DNA of 13,497 bases from JANNSW01 sp031431235. GTDB taxonomy: Bacteria > Pseudomonadota > Alphaproteobacteria > Rhizobiales > Hyphomicrobiaceae. Under the pieces are notes generated by a model. It saw nothing but the letters and a program-made list of their open reading frames with translations, was not told where the DNA came from and searched no databases. How positions within the stretch are numbered: position 1 is the first letter of the stretch; every line of letters starts with the position of its first letter. Shown piece after piece: positions 8,334-13,497 of the stretch. Both the position numbers and the translations under genes were made by a program. The stretch lies in contig JANPDA010000481.1 of NCBI GenBank assembly GCA_031431235.1, positions 1-13,497 of the forward strand, written 5' to 3'.

Positions 8334-10010
8334 ATGAGCGTCAAAGTCAGAAGAGAGCGGCCCGACCAGCGACGCCATCACCGCGTCACGGCCCCGCTTT
8401 ACGTGACGCTTTCAGGGCACACGCAGCGCGCGGCCGACTGGAGCCTCGGCGGCTTGCGGCTGACGGGCTACCCGGGACCGCTGCCCGCCGTCGGTGCCAC
8501 GCTCACACTGCATCTGGCGCTGCCGTTCCAGGGCTTTGCGATCTCCTTCGATGCCACCGTCGAGGTCGTCCGCATCGACCCGGTCGAGCGCATGCTCGCG
8601 GTCCGCTTCGTCGATCTCGGCGATCGCGAAGCGCGCATCATGCAGCACTTCGTCGAGGAGCTCATTCGCGGCGCGATGATCGACGTCGAGGACACGATCC
8701 AGCGCATGGACGTGCCGTTGACCCCCGTCTCGACCAAGCCCGATCCCAATCCCAGGTCCGAGCTGCCAATCCGCCGCTGGCCGGTCAAGACCATTGCCTA
8801 CACGGCCTTCTACGCGGTGCTCGGCCTCTCGATCTTCACTTACTCCGGGCTGCTCGCCTATTCGAATTTCTTCCGGATGGAGATCGAATCGGCCGTCATC
8901 CAGGCTCCGGTCGAGGCGGTGCGCGCCGAGGCTGACGGCCACGTGACCTGGGCCGAGTTCCGGCCCGGCGATTTCGTGCCCCAGGGCGAGATCGTGCTCA
9001 ACGTCGCCGACAACGAGCTCGAGCGCCAGATCGACTTTGCCGATATCGAGATCACCGAGCGCAAAGCCAAGCTCCTCTATCTGAAGCACCGTCAGCTCAA
9101 CGAGCTCGACCGGATGGAGGACTTCGCGACCGTCGAGCTGAAGAACCTCGACCAGTCGAAGTTCGATCTGGAGGCCCGTGCCGAGGAAGCCAAGGCCGCC
9201 GCAGCCCAAGCAACCCGGATCACCAAGCTCTTCAAGAAGGGCTACGCCACCCGCCTCCAGCTCGACAACGCCTCGAAAGCGGCGGTCACGGCGCGCAAGG
9301 CCTTTCAGAGCGCGGAGGTCGAGCTCAGCTCGCGGCGCACGCTCGCCGGCCGCGACATCGGCGAGCGCCACTACACGGGCGAGAACTTCGTGGGCGAGCG
9401 CGCCCAGATCGAGGCCGAGATCAAGCTCGCCGAAGCCGAGATCATGACCGCTTCCGGCAAGCACCAGGCGCTCGTCGCCCATCGCACGCGGCTGGCCGCA
9501 CGCGCTCCCTTCGATGCCCTCCTCCTCGATCTGCCGCGTGTCAACGACGGCTCCGTGCATCGCGGCGACGTGATCGCCATCCTCGAGCAGCCGCGCTCGC
9601 GCCGGGTGATGGCCTATCTGACCCAGGACGAGGTGCTGAAAGTCGGGCTCGGCGACGAGGCATCCGTGTTCGTCCCCTCGACCGAGACGACGCTCGTAGC
9701 GCGTGTGACCGGGATCGATCGCACCAGCGGCTTCGTCGATGAGCAGAACCAGACCTATTCCTGGCGCGGCCGCAAGGACCGCACCGCCAAGGTCACGCTC
9801 GAGTTCAGCGACACCAGTCCCCTCGACGACAAGGCGAGCTATCGCTCGGGCACACCGGTCGTGGTGATCTTCGACGCGCGCTCCACCAATCAATTGTTGA
9901 GCGACATACGCCAGAAGGTCGGACGATTGGACGATGCGCCACCAGCCGGCGCCGAACCGCCGACCCAGCTTGCGGACAATGCTGCCGCGGCTGGCGAGCC
10001 CGGCTCTTGA
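8334..10010 (+). CDS. alg44: Alg44-like PilZ-HlyD fusion, c-di-GMP receptor of polysaccharide synthase
   Basis: The architecture matches Alg44, the inner-membrane co-polymerase of alginate synthesis. From the ATG at 8334 it has 558 residues. Residues 10-115 form a cytosolic PilZ domain with both cyclic di-GMP motifs intact: R13-x3-R17 (RRHHR) and D35-W-S37-L-G-G40. A transmembrane helix lies at about 152-175. The periplasmic part is HlyD-like: split lipoyl-type halves at about 189-225 and 390-420, a long charged coiled-coil hairpin between them (about 226-388), and a beta-barrel region to about 520. Residues 535-558 are an Ala/Pro-rich tail. P. aeruginosa Alg44 is about 389 residues, so this hairpin is much longer. 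Start choice is uncertain: an in-frame TTG at 8316 has a nearer AGGGA. It lies 11 nt upstream of the alg8-like gene and is surely its partner. The polymer is inferred, not shown. Confidence 0.85.
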   Translation: MSVKVRRERPDQRRHHRVTAPLYVTLSGHTQRAADWSLGGLRLTGYPGPLPAVGATLTLHLALPFQGFAISFDATVEVVRIDPVERMLAVRFVDLGDREARIMQHFVEELIRGAMIDVEDTIQRMDVPLTPVSTKPDPNPRSELPIRRWPVKTIAYTAFYAVLGLSIFTYSGLLAYSNFFRMEIESAVIQAPVEAVRAEADGHVTWAEFRPGDFVPQGEIVLNVADNELERQIDFADIEITERKAKLLYLKHRQLNELDRMEDFATVELKNLDQSKFDLEARAEEAKAAAAQATRITKLFKKGYATRLQLDNASKAAVTARKAFQSAEVELSSRRTLAGRDIGERHYTGENFVGERAQIEAEIKLAEAEIMTASGKHQALVAHRTRLAARAPFDALLLDLPRVNDGSVHRGDVIAILEQPRSRRVMAYLTQDEVLKVGLGDEASVFVPSTETTLVARVTGIDRTSGFVDEQNQTYSWRGRKDRTAKVTLEFSDTSPLDDKASYRSGTPVVVIFDARSTNQLLSDIRQKVGRLDDAPPAGAEPPTQLADNAAAAGEPGS

Positions 10011-10021
10011 GAGCGGGCACC

Positions 10022-11602
10022 ATGCAGCGGCCGACCCCGCGCTATGACGATCCGACCCGCCCGATCGGCTGGCGCGAAAAGTGGTCGCCGAAAGTGCTGA
10101 CGTGCATCGCCGTCTATTTCTGCTGCTGCTACATCGCCTTCCAGCAGCTGCCGAATTCGATCTGGGATCCCGACATCGACCAGATCACCTATGTGATCGG
10201 CATCCTCGGCGTATGGCGCTATTCCTGGTGGGTGACGCACGCCGTGCGGGCGCGCATCTACGGGCAGCTGGTCTATCCCAAGGTCGCCGGGCGCGCGGCC
10301 CAGTTGTGGGCCGGTGGCTGGCGCCCGCGGCACCTGCACTTCATGATGACGACCTTCAAGGAGCACCGCGAGATCACCGAAGCGGTGGTGCGCGGCATCG
10401 TCAGCCAGGTCCGCGAGGCCGGCGTGCCCGCCACGCTCTGGCTCGGCTCGGGCGACATCTCCGACGAGGACCTGATCGCGGACTATCTGAAGCTCATCGC
10501 GTCGGACCTCGACCTCACCTTCCGCATCGTGCGCCAGAACCTGTCGGGCAAGCGCATGGCGATCGCGCTCGTGTTGCGCGCCATGTGCCGCCACAACATC
10601 GGCGACGACGAGCTGGTCGTGTTCATGGACGGCGATTTCGTGATCGCGCCGGGCACGATCCGGAAATGCCTGCCCCTGTTCGGGGTCGACAAGGATCTGC
10701 AGGCGCTGACGACCGACGAGGACGTGATCGTCAAGGGTCCGGCCTGGATGCAATCCTGGCTCGACATGCGCTTCGCCCAGCGCCGGCTCGCCATGCAGAG
10801 CCATGCGCTGTCGGGCCGCGTGCTGACGCTGACAGGGCGCATGTCGATCTTCCGCGCAAGGCACGTCAAGCAGTACGAGTTCATCCGGTTGCTCGAGGCC
10901 GACTATCTCGACCATTGGCTGTGGGGCAAGTTCCGCTTCCTGTCGGGCGATGACAAGAGCACCTGGTACTATCTGCTGAAGCACCGCGGGCGCATGCTCT
11001 ATGTGCCCGACGCAACCGGCTACACGATCGAGGTCGTCAGCGGCTCGGCCTATGTGCGCATGATCGAGAACTTCCGGCGGTGGTCGGGCAACATGCTGCG
11101 CAACGGCCAGCGCGCCATTGCGCTGGGACCGCGGCGGATGCCGTTCTTCATCTGGTGGTGCCTGATCGACCAGCGGCTCGCCATGTGGACGATGCTGTTC
11201 TCGCCCGTGCTCGCGATCGCCGCCACCATCATCAAGGGCGCCGATTATCTGATCGCCTATCTGATCTTCCTTGCCGTCACCCGCATGCTGCTGTCGATGT
11301 TGATCTTCCAGTACTCGCGCCGGGTGGACCTCAACTATGTCTGGATCCTCTACGTCAACCAGATCACCAACGCCGGCGTAAAGGTCTACATGCTCTGGCG
11401 ACTCGCCAAGCAGAAATGGTCCAACCGCGGCGACCAGCGCGCTGGCTTTGGCACGGACGGGTTCATCGCCACTTTCCGCGAATGGATGGCCAGCTACCTC
11501 ACTGCCGTGTCGGTGGTGGGGTTGTTTCTTGCCGTGATCGTCTACTCGAAATTGCTCATTGTTCCAAGTTGGGATTTTGTGAAAGCCGTATTCTTGAGTT
11601 GA
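10022..11602 (+). CDS. alg8: Alg8-like family-2 glycosyltransferase (polysaccharide synthase)
   Basis: This is a processive inner-membrane glycosyltransferase of 526 residues; Alg8 polymerises GDP-mannuronate into polymannuronate. There are N-terminal transmembrane segments at about 24-43 and 55-72. The cytosolic GT-A domain has F-M-D-G-D (201-205) for metal and nucleotide binding, a region matching Alg8 closely as I recall it (LTLTGRMSIFRA, 268-279), FLSGDDKS (306-313) with the likely catalytic Asp pair, and FRRWSGNMLR (351-360) as the acceptor RW motif. Further membrane segments follow at about 375-405, 408-430 and 490-512, with LYVNQITNAGVKVY between them. Alg8 of P. aeruginosa is about 494 residues. 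The ATG at 10022 is preferred over a TTG at 10007 that overlaps the preceding stop. There is no PilZ domain here; it is supplied by the upstream gene. Cellulose, hyaluronan or other synthases fit less well. Confidence 0.87.
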   Translation: MQRPTPRYDDPTRPIGWREKWSPKVLTCIAVYFCCCYIAFQQLPNSIWDPDIDQITYVIGILGVWRYSWWVTHAVRARIYGQLVYPKVAGRAAQLWAGGWRPRHLHFMMTTFKEHREITEAVVRGIVSQVREAGVPATLWLGSGDISDEDLIADYLKLIASDLDLTFRIVRQNLSGKRMAIALVLRAMCRHNIGDDELVVFMDGDFVIAPGTIRKCLPLFGVDKDLQALTTDEDVIVKGPAWMQSWLDMRFAQRRLAMQSHALSGRVLTLTGRMSIFRARHVKQYEFIRLLEADYLDHWLWGKFRFLSGDDKSTWYYLLKHRGRMLYVPDATGYTIEVVSGSAYVRMIENFRRWSGNMLRNGQRAIALGPRRMPFFIWWCLIDQRLAMWTMLFSPVLAIAATIIKGADYLIAYLIFLAVTRMLLSMLIFQYSRRVDLNYVWILYVNQITNAGVKVYMLWRLAKQKWSNRGDQRAGFGTDGFIATFREWMASYLTAVSVVGLFLAVIVYSKLLIVPSWDFVKAVFLS

Positions 11603-11852
11603 TATTGCCTAAAATTGCGACACACGACTTCACGTGACATCGATCTATTGTTGTTAGACCTGATCCCGCTGGCATGACCACAAGCCCCGCGCCGTCCGCT
11701 TCGCGGCTGGTCCGAACGGGGCGGCAGGCCGAGCGGGGCGGGTCGACTGCAGGCGCAAGGGCGCCTGGACCGTGCCCCGGGCGGCGGCAATGGGCGTGCG
11801 ACCAGCAGGGCGGGCACAGCAGAACGTGTGGCGTGGGAGCGCATCGGCAATC
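11603..11852. other. Gap between alg8-like and algD-like genes with low-GC patch
   Basis: This 250-nt gap has no convincing gene. Its first part (to about 11660) is visibly richer in A and T than the rest of the window and could hold a promoter for the dehydrogenase; the best candidate, TTGTGA-N17-TGATAT starting in the alg8 3' end (11575-11603), is weak. A GCCCCG/CGGGGC dyad at 11684-11722 is a possible hairpin without a T-run. A GGGAG at 11835-11839 lies 13 nt before the dehydrogenase ATG. Confidence 0.3.
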
Positions 11853-13271
11853 ATGTATGAAGTACAATCGGGCAAGAGCCTGCAAGTGGCGTGGGGCGCC
11901 GAGCCGGCTCGTATCGTCGAGGCGGTCGCGGACAAGCCCTCGATCAGCGTGGTGGGGCTCGGCTATGTGGGCGCCGTGTCGATGGCATGCCTCGCGGATC
12001 TGGGCTTCCGCATGGTCGGCGTCGACATCTCCGACATCCGGGTCGATGCGGTCAATTCCGGCCGTTCGCCGATCGTCGAGGAGAGGCTGGGCGAGTTGCT
12101 GAAAGCCGGTGTCGAAGCCGGCCTCATCTCGGCCTCGCGCAACCTGCTCGGCGCCGTCCTGATGACCGATGTGACGTTCGTCTCGGTCGGCACGCCGACG
12201 GCAGCCGACGGCAGTTGCGACCTGTCCTATGTCCGCGAGGCGAGCCGCACGATCGGCGAAGCGTTGAAAGCCAAGACGCGCTACCACGTCGTCGTCATGC
12301 GCTGCTCGATCCCGCCCGGCACGACGCTCCGCGTGGTGGTGCCTGAGATCGAGCAGGCCTCGGGCAAGAAGCTCGGCGCCGATTTCGGCGTCTGCTTCAA
12401 CCCGGAGTTCCTGCGCGAGGGTGTTGCTGTCGCCGACTTCTTCGCCCCGCCCAAGACCGTGATCGGGGCCTCCGACGCCCGCGCCGCGAAGGTGGTCGAT
12501 GCGATCTACCGAACCATCGATCCCAACTCGATCTTCACCTCGATCGAGGCGGCCGAGATGGTGAAGTACGCCGACAATGTCTGGCATGCGACCAAGGTCG
12601 CCTTCGGCAACGAGATCGGCCGGCTCTGCAAGGCGCTCGCGATCGACAGCCACGACGTGATGAACATCTTCGTTAAGGACCAGAAGCTCAATCTGTCGCC
12701 CTACTACCTGAAGCCGGGCTTTGCCTTCGGCGGCTCGTGCCTGCCAAAGGAAGTGCGTGCGGTCGGTCATCTGGCCGACGAGCTCGGCGTCGATCTGCCC
12801 CTCGTCAAGAGCCTCATCCCCACCAATCGCGCCCACATCGACCAGGCGATCCGGCTGCTCGCCGCCTTCAAGGGCAAGCGCGTCGGCTTCCTCGGCGTCA
12901 CCTTCAAGTCGGGTACCGACGACATCCGCGAGAGCCCGACGCTCGACGTGATGGCCGAGTTGATGGCCGATGGCGAGCAGATTCTCGCCTATGATCCCAA
13001 CCTCACCTTCGGTCCGCACCTGAAGGCCCAGGTCAGCTACGTCAAGCACTCCGCACCCCACCTCACCGAGCTGCTGGCGCGGATCGAGGAAATCACCGTA
13101 CAGAGCGCAGCTGCGCTCGGCCGGGGCTGCGACGTGCTCGTCGTCTCGCATGCGACCGATGAGTTCCGCCGCGCAATCGAGCAGCGGCCCGAGGGGGTCC
13201 ATGTGCTCGACCTCGCCCGCCTCTGGAAGGCGTTGCCCGAGGATGAGACCTATCAGGGCATCGCCTGGTAG
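11853..13271 (+). CDS. algD: AlgD-like GDP-mannose 6-dehydrogenase (UDP-glucose/GDP-mannose dehydrogenase family)
   Basis: This is an NAD-dependent, four-electron nucleotide-sugar dehydrogenase; the predicted reaction is GDP-mannose to GDP-mannuronate in the cytosol. It has 472 residues. Seen are the Rossmann motif G35-L-G37-Y-V-G40, SPIVEE (72-77), VGTPT (112-116), NPEFLRE (183-189), K248 in NVWHATKVAFGNEIG, the catalytic C296 in FGGSCLPKE, FKSGTDDIRESP (351-362), and the end GIAW. The NVWHA-K segment, the KLNLS-YY block before the cysteine and the C-terminal Trp match AlgD as I recall it and differ from typical UDP-glucose dehydrogenases. About 30 extra residues precede the Rossmann fold; the ATG at 11853 is chosen, with a GTG at 11772 as a less likely longer start. 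It is the third gene of the alginate-like set. Substrate is a sequence-based inference. Confidence 0.85.
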   Translation: MYEVQSGKSLQVAWGAEPARIVEAVADKPSISVVGLGYVGAVSMACLADLGFRMVGVDISDIRVDAVNSGRSPIVEERLGELLKAGVEAGLISASRNLLGAVLMTDVTFVSVGTPTAADGSCDLSYVREASRTIGEALKAKTRYHVVVMRCSIPPGTTLRVVVPEIEQASGKKLGADFGVCFNPEFLREGVAVADFFAPPKTVIGASDARAAKVVDAIYRTIDPNSIFTSIEAAEMVKYADNVWHATKVAFGNEIGRLCKALAIDSHDVMNIFVKDQKLNLSPYYLKPGFAFGGSCLPKEVRAVGHLADELGVDLPLVKSLIPTNRAHIDQAIRLLAAFKGKRVGFLGVTFKSGTDDIRESPTLDVMAELMADGEQILAYDPNLTFGPHLKAQVSYVKHSAPHLTELLARIEEITVQSAAALGRGCDVLVVSHATDEFRRAIEQRPEGVHVLDLARLWKALPEDETYQGIAW

Positions 13272-13300
13272 CTCACGACTGGAGAGTGGCGAGCGAGCGA

Positions 13301-13326
13301 AGGCCGCCGGCCAACCCCGGCGGCCT
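13301..13326 (+). terminator. Strong hairpin downstream of algD-like gene
   Basis: AGGCCGCCGG (13301-13310) and CCGGCGGCCT (13317-13326) form a perfect 10-bp GC-rich stem with a 6-nt loop, 29 nt after the dehydrogenase stop codon. No T-run follows, so it is a terminator-like hairpin rather than a canonical intrinsic terminator. A second dyad (CCCGTCC 13387-13393 with GGACGGG 13404-13410) lies further on. From 13327 to the window end no gene can be supported. Confidence 0.55.
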
Positions 13327-13497
13327 ATGCCGTTGCCGATCCGCATCGTGCCCGTGCCGGATGATACGGATCCCGACTGATCAGCTCCCGTCCTCCCGGC
13401 CGCGGACGGGCCATCGCAGGTCTCGACCTGGCAGGCGAACGCTCCCGCCCGAGAGCCGGGATCGAGGGACCGACGCGGCAGCCGAGCTGCTCGTTGC

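Noticed and set aside
8412..9893. A minus-strand open frame of 493 codons opposite the alg44-like gene
   Set aside because: It is antisense to a gene with clear PilZ and HlyD-like domains; its translation is compositionally biased and featureless.
10007..10021. TTG start for the alg8-like gene overlapping the alg44-like stop codon
   Set aside because: The ATG at 10022 is in the same frame and better placed after a GAGAG-type site; the extra five residues add no family similarity. Coupling by overlap remains possible but is not needed.
11556..13346. A minus-strand open frame of 596 codons opposite the dehydrogenase
   Set aside because: It mirrors the codon pattern of the AlgD-like gene and has no family resemblance or plausible start signal.
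13327..13380. A 17-codon open frame starting ATG right after the terminal hairpin
   Set aside because: It is too short, has no ribosome-binding site and its start overlaps the region just after the hairpin; nothing supports translation.

Overview
This is a high-GC window with short intergenic gaps. It has groESL under CIRCE control, an AcnA-type aconitase, and protein sequences typical of Alphaproteobacteria. The order Hyphomicrobiales (Rhizobiales) is my best guess, but nothing here fixes the genus. All ten genes I call belong to recognisable families. I saw no rRNA, tRNA, CRISPR array, insertion sequence or integrase.

Layout. Positions 1-900 hold the groES-groEL chaperonin operon on the minus strand; groEL runs off the left edge. 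Its control region contains a TTGACA-type promoter bracketed by two CIRCE-like operators, and a long heptamer-repeat hairpin lies between the two genes. Positions 1118-4105 (minus) hold acnA followed 3 nt later by a YCII-family small protein. Positions 4311-5483 (minus) hold a class I PLP aminotransferase. A 0.4-kb divergent intergenic region follows. Position 5893 starts a plus-strand serine D-Ala-D-Ala carboxypeptidase, which converges on a minus-strand agmatinase-type ureohydrolase (7012-8010). The short gap between these two holds a two-block palindrome.

The most interesting part is 8334-13271 (plus). Three consecutive genes resemble the synthase core of bacterial alginate production: a PilZ/HlyD-type fusion like Alg44, a family-2 glycosyltransferase like Alg8, and a nucleotide-sugar dehydrogenase that reads as AlgD (GDP-mannose 6-dehydrogenase) rather than UDP-glucose dehydrogenase. 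The expected scheme is that the dehydrogenase makes a sugar-nucleotide uronate, the glycosyltransferase polymerises it across the inner membrane, and the PilZ domain licenses synthesis when cyclic di-GMP is bound. The gene order (alg44-alg8-algD) differs from the Pseudomonas order (algD-alg8-alg44), and the Alg44-like protein is much longer than the Pseudomonas protein. No outer-membrane porin, epimerase, lyase or acetylation gene is in the window. The cluster is therefore either a minimal or novel alginate-like exopolysaccharide system or one whose other genes lie elsewhere.

The remaining genes are housekeeping: protein folding, TCA cycle, amino-acid and guanidino metabolism, and cell-wall trimming.
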